A stretch of 64,000 nt of DNA. It comes from JANJUB01 sp031386985 (lineage in GTDB: Bacteria > Armatimonadota > Fimbriimonadia > Fimbriimonadales > Fimbriimonadaceae). Shown one piece after another: positions 8,266-16,567 of this stretch (positions within the stretch are counted from its first letter, which is position 1; every line of letters begins with the position of its first letter). The notes under the pieces are model-generated. The model was not told where the DNA came from. It saw only the letters and a program-made list of their open reading frames with translations, and made no database searches. Location: the NCBI GenBank assembly GCA_031386985.1, contig JANNCV010000020.1, forward strand, positions 186,001-250,000. The letters are read 5' to 3'. The position numbers and the translations under genes were made by a program.

Positions 8266-9420
8266 TTGCCAACCCTTTATGACATCCTTGGTGTGCAGCG
8301 CGAAGCCGATCAGGAAGGCCTTCGCCAGGCCTACCGAAAGCTCGCTCGCCGTTTTCATCCTGACGTTAACCCGGATCCTCGAAGTCACGACATGATGGCA
8401 CGGATCAACGACGCCTTTGCTACTCTCATTGATGATGAGCGGCGACGCGAATACGACGCCATGCTTACGGGAGGGTTTGGTGAGCGCGCTCCCTCGACGC
8501 AACCCAAGAGCCCCCTTCAAGTTAAGTTGATTCGAAGGTTGAAAGGACACAAGACTCCGGTTTATTCCATCGCTTTTGCCCCCGATACCAACCAAATGGT
8601 GTCTTCCTCCTTCGATAACGAAATCCTCTGGTGGGATGAAGAGCTAAAAGACCCGGTTCGGCGCGTAAAAGTCGAATCCGGCGTTGTTTCCAATATCCGA
8701 GCGGTGCCGAACGATCGCCTTGTAGCCACGGGTGCCGTCGAAAGCATGGTTTCAATTTGGGATATCCGAAACGGTCGAACTGGTGCTCATCGCGCGGGCG
8801 ATCAAGAATGGGTTGCGTGCGTCGCAATTTCTCCCGATGGCGATTCCATCGCGACGGGGTCAATCCACAACACGTTTGGAATTCATCGCACCGATAACGG
8901 CGACCTTAGGGTTGAAAGGGAAGAGCACGACCAGTCTGTAACTGCGGTTGCGTGGTCTTTTGATGGTAAGGTCGTTGCCACCGGAAGCGGTGACAACACC
9001 GTCAAGCTTTGGAATTCGTCGAACGGCGATCTGATTTTCACCTTCAAGGCGATCCGTTCCGCCGTAACGGCGCTTTGCTTTAGCCCAGATGGTCGCTTCC
9101 TCGCCGCCGCTGCGGTTGATCTCTCAATCCGAGTCTTCAGCATGGCAACCGGCAACCTGGAAAAGATGATGTTTGGCCATACCAAACCGATCGAAGCCCT
9201 ATCCTTCCATCCCAACGGTTGGCTCTTCGCCAGTTGCGGTCGCGACGGCGCGGTCAAGCTTTGGAACGCAGATAAGGGGATTGGTCAGCTTCATATTGAT
9301 GCCTCGGCTTCACCGTTGTTGACGGTTGAGTTCAGCGCCGATGGCAAATACTTAGCTGCCGGTGGCCTGGATCGTATCTTGCGAGTTTGGGAAATGTCGG
9401 AAAAGCCAACGGAAGAGTAA
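8266..9420 (+). CDS. J-domain (DnaJ-like) protein fused to a seven-blade WD40 propeller
   Basis: 384 residues. Residues 1-65 are a J domain (LYDILGVQREADQEGLRQAYRKL, HPD at 31-33, then NDAFATLIDDERRREYD), which stimulates the ATPase of DnaK-type Hsp70. Residues about 85-384 hold seven WD40 repeats, the number that closes one propeller: blades end in LWWD, SIWD, GIHR, KLWN, RVFS, KLWN and RVWE. The propeller replaces the usual substrate-binding part of DnaJ, so it may deliver specific clients to Hsp70. I prefer the TTG at 8266, where the J domain begins as in DnaJ; a TTG at 8233 would add 11 odd residues inside a hairpin. No Shine-Dalgarno sequence is visible at either. No signal peptide: cytosolic. 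Confidence 0.85.
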   Translation: MPTLYDILGVQREADQEGLRQAYRKLARRFHPDVNPDPRSHDMMARINDAFATLIDDERRREYDAMLTGGFGERAPSTQPKSPLQVKLIRRLKGHKTPVYSIAFAPDTNQMVSSSFDNEILWWDEELKDPVRRVKVESGVVSNIRAVPNDRLVATGAVESMVSIWDIRNGRTGAHRAGDQEWVACVAISPDGDSIATGSIHNTFGIHRTDNGDLRVEREEHDQSVTAVAWSFDGKVVATGSGDNTVKLWNSSNGDLIFTFKAIRSAVTALCFSPDGRFLAAAAVDLSIRVFSMATGNLEKMMFGHTKPIEALSFHPNGWLFASCGRDGAVKLWNADKGIGQLHIDASASPLLTVEFSADGKYLAAGGLDRILRVWEMSEKPTEE

Positions 9421-9564
9421 GTGAAAAGGACTCCTGATCAGGAGGGTTTCTCTCAATTTGAGTTCGGTCACGATATGTGGATGCCGCTTTTATCGGCAAC
9501 TGTAACCTGCATTGTAGTGGCGTTCGGCGTTGTCTGTACACGCACGCGCAGGCGCGCTCACTGA
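9421..9564 (+). CDS. Possible tiny membrane protein, 47 residues
   Basis: Begins with GTG directly after the TAA of the J-domain/WD40 gene, with GGAAGAG just upstream, which suggests translational coupling. The product has a polar N-terminus of about 18 residues (KRTPDQEGFSQFEFGHD), one hydrophobic helix (MPLLSATVTCIVVAFGVV) and a strongly basic end (TRTRRRAH), the look of a single-pass inner-membrane protein with its C-terminus inside. I do not recognise a family. It lies between the WD40 gene and flhA; an FliO-like role is possible by layout only. Too short to be sure it is real. Confidence 0.4.
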   Translation: MKRTPDQEGFSQFEFGHDMWMPLLSATVTCIVVAFGVVCTRTRRRAH

Positions 9565-9654
9565 TCTACCTGATCCCCCTCCAAACTCGCCTCCTCCAGT
9601 TCCCGGCAAATTTGCCGATGATTCCAATGAGCCATAAAAGCGCTTGCAATCGCG

Positions 9655-11721
9655 ATGCAAACCTTTCAAAGAATTCTGAAGCACACTGACCTCCTCCTTG
9701 GCGTAGCAATCCTCGCCATCGTGGCGATGCTCATCATTCCGCTGCCTCAGTTCCTGCTGGATGCGGGTTTGGTCGTTGCGATCGGTTCTTCAATCGTAAT
9801 CCTCTTAACTGCAGTCAACGTTAAGGACCCCGTCGAATTCAACGTTTTTCCTTCCCTTCTGCTAATTTCAACGCTCTTTCGACTCGCCCTGAGCGTGGCC
9901 GCAACCAAACTGATCTTGGGAAGCGGACAAGGTGGGCACGTTATCGAGGCCTTTGGCAACTTCGTCATGGGCGGCGACTTTGTTGTCGGATTTGTATCAT
10001 TTTTAATCCTTGTAATTGTACAATTCGTGGTTATCACAAATGGTGCTGGGCGAGTTTCTGAAGTCGTAGCTCGATTCACTTTGGATGCCATGCCCGGTAA
10101 GCAAATGGCGATAGATGCTGACCTTGCGGCTGGAATGATTGATGACGACGAGGCGAAGGTCAGAAGGAAAGCCGTCAAGCAAGAAGCCGATTTCTACGGT
10201 GCAATGGATGGCGCATCAAAATTTGTAAAGGGCGACGCTATCGCCGCGATCTTAATCATTGTTGTCAACATCATCGGCGGGTTTATCGCTGGATTCATGC
10301 GGGGTGAAGCGGATGCCATGAGCATCTTGAAAACCTATTCGCTTCTCTCTGTAGGTGAGGGGCTCGTTGCGCAACTACCTGCCCTCTTGATTTCAACCGC
10401 GAGTGGCCTAATGGTCACGCGCGCCGGGCAAGATCGCAGCATGGGTGGCGAAGTCATGCGACAGCTTCTCAATCAACACAAAGTCTTAGGCTACGCCGCG
10501 GGCGCTCTTGCTCTCCTCGCGTTCGTCCCCGGCTTCCCCGCCACGATATTTCTCGGAGCGGCAGCCGCCCTGTATGGCTGCTACAGTTTCCTGAGCAAGA
10601 ATCCCAAGGTGGTCACGGCGATCAACCTCGACCCCGTCAAGAAGGAAGAAAAGCCCCGTATGGCCATGCCAACCGGGCCAGAAGCGGTGTTGCCCCTCCT
10701 CAATATGGACGCTCTGGAAATCGAAATTGGTTACGGCCTAACCCGCCTTGCCGATCCCAAATCCGGCGGCGACCTCTCGGAGCGCATCACGGCAACCCGA
10801 CGCCAAATCGCGCTGGATATCGGCTTTGTAATGCCCACGGTCAGGGTGCGAGACAGCATTCACCTGGGCAACAACGAATATGTCATCAAAGTTCGCGGTG
10901 AAGAGGTTGCCAAAGCGGAGCTACAGGTCAACCGCCTACTTGCGATTTCTGGCGGCGCGATTCTTGGCGCAATCCCAGGACACCCAACTATTGATCCCGT
11001 TTTTGGCCTTGATGCGCTTTGGATCGAGCCGGAAATGCGCGAGCTTGCCGAGCGGGCTGGTTACACCGTAATCGAGCCGACCGCCGTTATCACTACCCAC
11101 TTAAGCGAAACCATCAAATCATGCGCCGCCGAGCTGCTCAGCCGCCAAGACGTGCAAACCTTGGTTGAAAACGCTAAGCAGATTAATGAAGCAGCCGTTA
11201 CTGAGCTCATTCCAAACGTGCTTCAGATTGGCGATGTTCAGAAGGTATTGCAACACCTGTTAAGAGAGCGGGTTCCAATTCGCGATATGGTGACAATTCT
11301 GGAAACCATGGCCGATTTTGGTCAGCGCGTCAAAGACCCCGATCAGCTCGGCGAGTTGGTGAGATCAAGTATCGGCCGAACGATCACGCGGCAATATGTG
11401 GATCACGAAAACAAACTCCACTGCATCACAATTGACCCCGTTTTGGAGCGAAAACTCACCGATAGTCTCAACGGAACCAGCATGGGAATGGTTCTCGCTT
11501 TGGATCCGATTGAGCAAAAGAATTTCCTCGCGAACATCATGAAGCATGTTGAGGACGCTCAAGGCCTCGGCTATCAGCCGGTCGTGCTTTGCGGAAATCC
11601 TTTGCGGTTACCTCTCCGCCGCCTCCTGGAGCGCTATATTCCGAACTTAAACGTGATGGCGTTTAATGAGGTTGCGGCCAAAGCGGATGTTGAATTCGTT
11701 GGTCAGTTAAGAGCAGCGTAA
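9655..11721 (+). CDS. flhA: Flagellar type III export gate protein FlhA
   Basis: 688 residues, normal for FlhA. Integral inner-membrane protein that forms the ring of the flagellar export gate; its cytoplasmic domain binds chaperone-substrate complexes. Seen: eight hydrophobic segments in residues 15-310 with the FHIPEP-type region (VEFNVFPSLLLISTLFRLAL, ATKLILGSG, RVSEVVARFTLDAMPGKQMAIDADLAAG, DFYGAMDGASKFVKGDAIA), then a soluble C-terminal half (from about 340) ending in RLLERYIPNLNVMAFNEV. The start ATG at 9655 lacks a strong ribosome site. No other flagellar gene is adjacent in this window, which is unusual because flhA normally sits in a flagellar operon. FlhA-type rather than virulence T3SS by its flagellar-like loops. 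Confidence 0.95.
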   Translation: MQTFQRILKHTDLLLGVAILAIVAMLIIPLPQFLLDAGLVVAIGSSIVILLTAVNVKDPVEFNVFPSLLLISTLFRLALSVAATKLILGSGQGGHVIEAFGNFVMGGDFVVGFVSFLILVIVQFVVITNGAGRVSEVVARFTLDAMPGKQMAIDADLAAGMIDDDEAKVRRKAVKQEADFYGAMDGASKFVKGDAIAAILIIVVNIIGGFIAGFMRGEADAMSILKTYSLLSVGEGLVAQLPALLISTASGLMVTRAGQDRSMGGEVMRQLLNQHKVLGYAAGALALLAFVPGFPATIFLGAAAALYGCYSFLSKNPKVVTAINLDPVKKEEKPRMAMPTGPEAVLPLLNMDALEIEIGYGLTRLADPKSGGDLSERITATRRQIALDIGFVMPTVRVRDSIHLGNNEYVIKVRGEEVAKAELQVNRLLAISGGAILGAIPGHPTIDPVFGLDALWIEPEMRELAERAGYTVIEPTAVITTHLSETIKSCAAELLSRQDVQTLVENAKQINEAAVTELIPNVLQIGDVQKVLQHLLRERVPIRDMVTILETMADFGQRVKDPDQLGELVRSSIGRTITRQYVDHENKLHCITIDPVLERKLTDSLNGTSMGMVLALDPIEQKNFLANIMKHVEDAQGLGYQPVVLCGNPLRLPLRRLLERYIPNLNVMAFNEVAAKADVEFVGQLRAA

Positions 11722-11837
11722 GTCTCGGGGGACCAAGGAGAAGCGGCGCGTGGCCACCTTCAAAAATGACGCATAAAAGCTTAATTTCTGAACCGTTTAC
11801 ATCTGGCGCCCGTCAAACGAATTCGGAACGAATTAAC

Positions 11838-13184
11838 ATGAAACTCTCAGTAAAATCCTTGGGTGCCTTAGTCGCGATTGGCGTAATTTTCGGTTGCGGA
11901 GGAGCAGGCGGAACCGGTGGGCTCGCGACAGTCGCGGGTGTCGTGCTTGACACAAACGGCGAGATTGTCCGTAATGCCCGCGTGTTTACCACTGCCAAAA
12001 CAACCTTCACAAACAGCTCCGGTGCCTTTGTGCTCGAGAGCGTTGACGAAGGCATCGTGCGTCTCAACGCCCAACTGACCATTGGTGGCGTGAACTATGT
12101 GGGCGAAAACCACGTGGAGACGTTTGCGAACGAGCGCACCAAGAGCCTTATCATCGTAATCGGCCGCCAAAACCAAGCCGCTACCATGGAGGGACTGGTT
12201 ACTGATCGGTTCGGTGCCCCGCTAGAAAAGGCAAGGGTTCATGCCAATGCGGGCTACTTGGGAAGTTCATTTACCCTCACAGATCAAAGCGGACGATACA
12301 GTATGGGCGGCCTTTTTCCTGGCTCGACATATGATGTTCAAGCTTCGGGTCGAACTTACATCTCCGATACATCCGCTCTCAATTTCAGCGCGGGGCAACG
12401 CATAACTCATAATTTTGTTCTAGATGATGCGGGGAGCCCAACTCTGCCCGCCCCCAATAATCTTTCGGCGGTCGTTTGGACGGCGCCTAGAGTCAATACC
12501 AGTTCGAACATGCCGCTGAGGGCAAACGGAGTTAAAGATTCCATCCGAAAACTCCTTGATACCAAACGTGGGGAACGCCACCAAGGCAAAGGCAAAAGAC
12601 CAAAGAACTCCGCCGGTAACAACCCAATCGAGGTAGACCTGTTTTGGGATACCTACCGGAATGATAATCTTCTCGGTTTTGGAATCTATCGTGGCACCAG
12701 TCAAACGGGAAACACTACAGGAATCGAATTTTTCGCTGATCCGCTCGCGAACTTCTTCGCCGATTCTGATCGTATTCTCAACGAAAACACGAACTACTAC
12801 TATGAGGTTACGGCCCTCAACACGAACTATCCCGATTTCAACAACTCCGAGAGCGATTTTAGCAACCGCTACGGCGTGCGTCCAATCGGCGACATGACCC
12901 TTCGCAACATTAACACGGGCCCGTTGAGATTCAACTGGAACAGTTGCCGTGACGCTGAGAAGTACACCGTATTCTTGTTTAGTAACTACCCCGACCTGGG
13001 CGTCTCCGCTCTGTGGCCTTTCGACGCTGGTTCAACTGCCGCCGCCACGACAACGGGGACGAGCTTGGTCTACACCGGCCCAGGCTTAGTGAGCGGTCGG
13101 AAGTATTACTACGTGGTGCTGGCGCTTGCAAATGCTGATGATAGCCGCTCAATCAGCGCAGTAGGATCGTTTAACGCTCCTTGA
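11838..13184 (+). CDS. Lipoprotein with two carboxypeptidase-regulatory-like domains and an Fn3-like domain
   Basis: 448 residues from the ATG at 11838. Lipobox near residue 20 (LVAIGVIFGC followed by GGAGGTGG) predicts lipid attachment at Cys after export. Residues about 27-110 and 112-200 are two CarboxypepD_reg-like beta domains (VAGVVLDTNGEIVRNARVFT, then MEGLVTDRFGAPLEKARVHA and the DQSGRYSMGGLFPGSTYDV turn). From about 200 on there is a long linker with a basic KRGERHQGKGKRPK patch, then two fibronectin-III-like segments (FGIYRGTS, YYYEVTALN, KYYYVVLAL). It probably acts in surface adhesion or scaffolding. The frame could extend to 11766, but only the inner start gives a signal peptide. 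Follows flhA by about 115 bases. Confidence 0.78.
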   Translation: MKLSVKSLGALVAIGVIFGCGGAGGTGGLATVAGVVLDTNGEIVRNARVFTTAKTTFTNSSGAFVLESVDEGIVRLNAQLTIGGVNYVGENHVETFANERTKSLIIVIGRQNQAATMEGLVTDRFGAPLEKARVHANAGYLGSSFTLTDQSGRYSMGGLFPGSTYDVQASGRTYISDTSALNFSAGQRITHNFVLDDAGSPTLPAPNNLSAVVWTAPRVNTSSNMPLRANGVKDSIRKLLDTKRGERHQGKGKRPKNSAGNNPIEVDLFWDTYRNDNLLGFGIYRGTSQTGNTTGIEFFADPLANFFADSDRILNENTNYYYEVTALNTNYPDFNNSESDFSNRYGVRPIGDMTLRNINTGPLRFNWNSCRDAEKYTVFLFSNYPDLGVSALWPFDAGSTAAATTTGTSLVYTGPGLVSGRKYYYVVLALANADDSRSISAVGSFNAP

Positions 13185-13211
13185 TATGGGAGGCTTGTTC
13201 GCAAGAGCAGC

Positions 13212-13847
13212 CTACCATCGCGACGTCCAACGCATACCAATCTGACTCTGCCCCTCCCGGAAAATCCAGCGTAGGCTTGCGTTGTGGAGGGGGAAATACT
13301 CTAATCCGGCCGAGACGCCGCGGATGTTATGATCGGCGAGAAGGCGGAACTGCCAGGTGAATGGAACCATAACCCCCACAAAAACGCCATTCCTCCTGCC
13401 CACCCCAAAACCCAGCGACAATTCCAAGGGGGTGAACGAGTTATGCGGGCCATCCATTCCGAAACGATAAGTGAATGCAACGTAAGCCATACGCCTTTCG
13501 ATGGTGCGATCCATCAAATCTTGCACTCCAATCGAGATTCCTGGAGCCGCATCCACGATGCACGGGAGATACTGGTAGCTCAGGTTCAGCGAAGCCAAAT
13601 CGGGCTTCGATTCCACTCGATCCAGGATGAGTTCAGCCTCGATTTCTCTGGTCATGCCAACCGCCAGATAGCCCCGGGCATTTCGATTTCGGTTCAACTC
13701 AACGTCATATTCAAAGCGAACGTGCCGGTTTCGAACTTTGAGTGCGCTTGGAGCGAGGATGATGCGGTCAGCAAAAGAAAGGCCGGCTAAACCGACCAAT
13801 GCAACGATGATTAATCCACGCACAAACTGTATACGAAATAGCCTCAC
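13212..13847 (-). CDS. Exported protein, probable outer-membrane beta-barrel, function unknown
   Basis: 211 residues. Signal peptide MRLFRIQFVRGLIIVALVGLAGLSFA. The mature part shows alternating hydrophobic/polar beta strands (RHVRFEYDVELNR, ASLNLSYQYL, MAYVAFTYRFGMD, PLELSLGFGVG, GVFVGVMVPFTWQFRLL, VSAGLEYFPL, SQIGMRWTSRW) ending in a C-terminal Trp, as in barrel proteins recognised by the BAM machinery. I do not recognise a named family. It is convergent with the lipoprotein gene and divergent from lutA, 26 bases apart. Confidence 0.65.
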   Translation of the reverse strand: MRLFRIQFVRGLIIVALVGLAGLSFADRIILAPSALKVRNRHVRFEYDVELNRNRNARGYLAVGMTREIEAELILDRVESKPDLASLNLSYQYLPCIVDAAPGISIGVQDLMDRTIERRMAYVAFTYRFGMDGPHNSFTPLELSLGFGVGRRNGVFVGVMVPFTWQFRLLADHNIRGVSAGLEYFPLHNASLRWIFREGQSQIGMRWTSRW

Positions 13848-13861
13848 CCTTCGACGCCCGG

Positions 13862-13867
13862 TATGCT
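13862..13867 (+). promoter_or_regulatory. -10 box of a probable leaderless promoter (lutA)
   Basis: TATGCT ends six bases before the GTG start of lutA; no Shine-Dalgarno sequence is present in between. Confidence 0.4.
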
Positions 13868-13873
13868 AAGCAA

Positions 13874-14566
13874 GTGACCGTTCGGCTCATGCTCACCTGC
13901 CTCGGCGACTCGCTCTATGGATCGGTCGGCATTGCTACGGTTCGGGTTTTGGAGGCGGTGGGATGTCGGGTGGAGTTCCCGGAGAATCAGACATGTTGTG
14001 GTCAGCCCCCGTTCAACAGCGGCGATTGGGCGGCTTCGCGCGAGATTGCGGCCCATTGTCTGTCCGTTTTTGATCCTTCAGTTCCAATCGTAACGCCAAG
14101 CACAAGCTGCGCGGCGATGATCAATCACGGATATCGCCAACTCTTTCCTCACCGGGCCGAGTTTCCGGTGTGTTATGAGCTTTCGCAGTTTTTGGTAGAC
14201 GTGCTTCAAATCGAATCGTGGCCGGGACGATTGAAGCCCCAAGAAGTACAGGTTCACGTCGGATGCCACGGGCGAGCTATCGGCGTGGCTGTGCAGCCCT
14301 CACGGCTGCTCTCTCTGGTCCCGGGGGTTGACGTCGTGTCGTTCGAAAATCAGGAACAATGCTGCGGTTTTGGTGGTTCGTTCTCCACGAAGCATCCGTT
14401 TATTAGTTCGGAGATTGGGAAAGAGAAACTGCGGACGTTGGGCACGGTGCGTACGGTCAGCACGGACTTGGGGTGTTTGATGCACTTGCAGGGGTTGGCA
14501 CGCTTTGGCGAAGGGGTGCCCCAACTCTGCCACATCGCCGAAATCCTCGCGGAGTCGTTGAAATGA
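13874..14566 (+). CDS. lutA: Lactate utilisation protein A (Fe-S oxidoreductase subunit)
   Basis: 230 residues, the length of LutA/YkgE. Part of the LutABC complex that oxidises L-lactate to pyruvate. Two CCG motifs typical of heterodisulfide-reductase-like cluster binding are seen: NQTCCGQPPFNSGD (about residue 38) and QEQCCGFGGSFSTKHP (about 157), each with its partner cysteines (STSCAAM, HVGCHGRAIG, TDLGCLMHLQG). GTG start with no ribosome site but a -10-like box six bases upstream. Followed by the lutB-lutC fusion after 85 bases that hold a GC-rich hairpin. Cytosolic, possibly membrane-associated through partners. Confidence 0.93.
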   Translation: MTVRLMLTCLGDSLYGSVGIATVRVLEAVGCRVEFPENQTCCGQPPFNSGDWAASREIAAHCLSVFDPSVPIVTPSTSCAAMINHGYRQLFPHRAEFPVCYELSQFLVDVLQIESWPGRLKPQEVQVHVGCHGRAIGVAVQPSRLLSLVPGVDVVSFENQEQCCGFGGSFSTKHPFISSEIGKEKLRTLGTVRTVSTDLGCLMHLQGLARFGEGVPQLCHIAEILAESLK

Positions 14567-14585
14567 ATAGGCTGGCCCACGAGGG

Positions 14586-14606
14586 ACGGGGGGCTCTTCC
14601 CCCCGT
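14586..14606. repeat. GC-rich hairpin between lutA and the lutBC fusion
   Basis: ACGGGGGG and CCCCCCGT form a perfect eight-base-pair stem around CTCTT. Just downstream, CTTGGAATCGC (14613-14623) resembles the CTTGGAGTCGC units inside the lutBC linker, which suggests that both places hold copies of one dispersed repeat. Confidence 0.55.
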
Positions 14607-14651
14607 GACTGCCTTGGAATCGCCGGGACTCGCAGACCCAAAGGGGAGCCC

Positions 14652-16553
14652 ATGAACCGCGTCGAATCCTTCGCCCGCGACCTTCGCACCGGCGTCACCT
14701 CCGCCGTCCGCCAGGCCTCAACAATCAAAACAAGCGCGCGTTTAGACGCCTTGAAAAACTCATTCAAGAACCCCGCAAGCGCAAGAAACCAGGCCTCCGA
14801 AATCAAAGATTACGTCATCGAAAATTTTGACGAGCTTCTCACCCAATTCGAAGCCAAGGCAACCCAAAACGGAATCCAAATCCACCACGCCGCAACCCCG
14901 GAGAATGCTCGCGAAATCATCTTGAAGCTCTGCCAAAATGCGAATGGCCCCATCGTCAAAGGCAAGAGCATGGCGACCGAGGAGATCCACCTCAATGCAG
15001 CCCTCATTGAAGCTGGACACGAGGTCGTAGAGACCGATCTCGGCGAATTCGTGGTGCAGCTTGATGGAGATACCCCTAGCCACATCGTCACCCCCATCAT
15101 TCATCGAACCCGCCAGGACGTCGCCCGCAGTTTTCTGAAGGCGGGAATCGGGCCCTACACTGAAGACCCGGCGGAACTGGCGATGCAAGCCCGAAAGCAT
15201 TTGCGAGAGAAGTTCAAAAACGCTGCCATCGGGATTTCAGGAGTGAATTTCGCCGTTGCCGAAACCGGCCGGCTTGTTATTGTTGAAAACGAAGGCAATA
15301 ATCGCCTGTCCACTACCGCCCCTGACATCCACATAGCCGTCATGGGCATTGAAAAACTCTTGCCCTCGGAAACGGATTTAGCAGTTTTCCTGCCCCTCCT
15401 GGCGGGCTCGGCCACTGGGCAAAACCTAACGGTTTACACCCACTTCATTACCAGCCCGCGCAAAGCGGATGAGCCCGACGGGCCTAGCCACGTTCATCTC
15501 GTTTTACTCGATTGCGGACGAAGAAAAATCCTCGAATCGAAGTTCAAGGAAGTCCTGAAGTGCATTCGTTGCGGAGCGTGTCTAAACGTCTGCCCGGTGT
15601 ATCGCCAAGTGTCCGGCCACGGTTATCGCCACGTTTATCCCGGACCCATCGGAGCCGTCCTCGCCCCCCTCCTCGACCCCGCTTTCGCCGATCTGCCTCA
15701 CGCCTCCACGCTTTGTGGCGCATGTCATGAGGTCTGCCCCGTCAAAATTCCAATCGCCGATTTGCTTGTCCTCCATCGCTCTAACAACCCAACATCAGCC
15801 ACCCTCAGCGATACCGGATTCAAAAAAAGCGCCACCAACCCCCGAATGTGGCAATCCACGCGCCGCCTCGCCGCGATAGCGATGGCCGCGACGGATTGGA
15901 CGGAATTCCATAAAGCCCCGGAGCAGCAGGAGGATTTTAGGAAGTGGCGGAGGTCAAACCCTCCCACCCCTTCGGGGGACAAGTGTCCGAGTGATTTGGA
16001 GTCGCAAGCTAAGGTACAAGTGCCAAAAGATTCTACGACCAATTCGAAAGATGCCCTCTCCTGGAAGGGGAGGGCTGTGAGCGGAGCGAACTGGGGAGGG
16101 GTTCCGGGTGACTTGGAGTCGCAGGCCAGCTTAGTAGTCACGGAGACGAGTAAAACGGTTGCTGATGCCCTTAAGCAACTTTCCCCAACGCTCACCGTAG
16201 TCTGCGACGACAATCTATCAGAAGCCGTAACGAAAGCTGGGTTTAAGCTAGCGGATGTATGGGGCGCCGACGCCGGAATCACATGTGCGGACGCATATAT
16301 CCAAGAAACCGGCACTCTCATCTTATCGACCGGAGAGGGCAAGCTAAGAAAAGCCAGCCTATGCCCACCCATTCACATCGCCATCGTAAGGCAGAGCCAA
16401 ATCGTCGAAACGCTCGCCGAAGGCATCGCTAAACTGGGCGAACGAACGTCCGTTCTGATCACCGGTCCGAGCCGAACGGCGGATATTGAGGGCGTCTTGG
16501 TGAAGGGCGTTCACGGTCCCGGCGAGGTGATCGTGATCTTCGTGGAAGGGTAA
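14652..16553 (+). CDS. LutB-LutC fusion: lactate oxidation Fe-S protein with C-terminal LUD domain
   Basis: 633 residues joining two normally separate subunits. Residues 1-410 match LutB: LUD domain (AETGRLVIVENEGNNR, TTAPDIHIAVMGIEKL), then two ferredoxin-type motifs CIRCGACLNVCPVYR (about 303) and CGACHEVCPVKIP (about 358). Residues about 490-633 match LutC: GITCADAYIQETGTLIL, then LCPPIHIAIVRQSQIV and ITGPSRTADIEGVLVKGVHGP. Together with LutA this gives the whole lactate-to-pyruvate complex in two genes. The 75-residue linker (about 420-495) is odd: it is encoded by repeat-like DNA with a hairpin and a near-exact 20-base direct repeat, and its amino acids look like nonsense translation kept in frame. 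Start ATG at 14652 follows GGGGAGCCC. Cytosolic. Confidence 0.9.
   Translation: MNRVESFARDLRTGVTSAVRQASTIKTSARLDALKNSFKNPASARNQASEIKDYVIENFDELLTQFEAKATQNGIQIHHAATPENAREIILKLCQNANGPIVKGKSMATEEIHLNAALIEAGHEVVETDLGEFVVQLDGDTPSHIVTPIIHRTRQDVARSFLKAGIGPYTEDPAELAMQARKHLREKFKNAAIGISGVNFAVAETGRLVIVENEGNNRLSTTAPDIHIAVMGIEKLLPSETDLAVFLPLLAGSATGQNLTVYTHFITSPRKADEPDGPSHVHLVLLDCGRRKILESKFKEVLKCIRCGACLNVCPVYRQVSGHGYRHVYPGPIGAVLAPLLDPAFADLPHASTLCGACHEVCPVKIPIADLLVLHRSNNPTSATLSDTGFKKSATNPRMWQSTRRLAAIAMAATDWTEFHKAPEQQEDFRKWRRSNPPTPSGDKCPSDLESQAKVQVPKDSTTNSKDALSWKGRAVSGANWGGVPGDLESQASLVVTETSKTVADALKQLSPTLTVVCDDNLSEAVTKAGFKLADVWGADAGITCADAYIQETGTLILSTGEGKLRKASLCPPIHIAIVRQSQIVETLAEGIAKLGERTSVLITGPSRTADIEGVLVKGVHGPGEVIVIFVEG
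15991..16127. repeat. REP/MITE-like element inserted in frame in the lutBC linker
   Basis: Two 20-base direct copies at 15991-16010 and 16108-16127 agree at 17 of 20 positions (GTGAYTTGGAGTCGCARGCY). Between them GCCCTCTCC (16053-16061) and GGGGAGGGC (16067-16075) form a nine-base-pair hairpin, followed by CTGGGGAGGGG. This is the look of small intergenic palindromic elements, here inside a coding region without breaking the frame. Confidence 0.6.
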
Positions 16554-16567
16554 GCCATACTTTATAG

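Noticed and set aside
9614..9635. GCCGATGA before flhA as a sigma-28 -10 element
   Set aside because: No TAAA at the right distance upstream; CGGCAAATTTGCCG is only a local palindrome.
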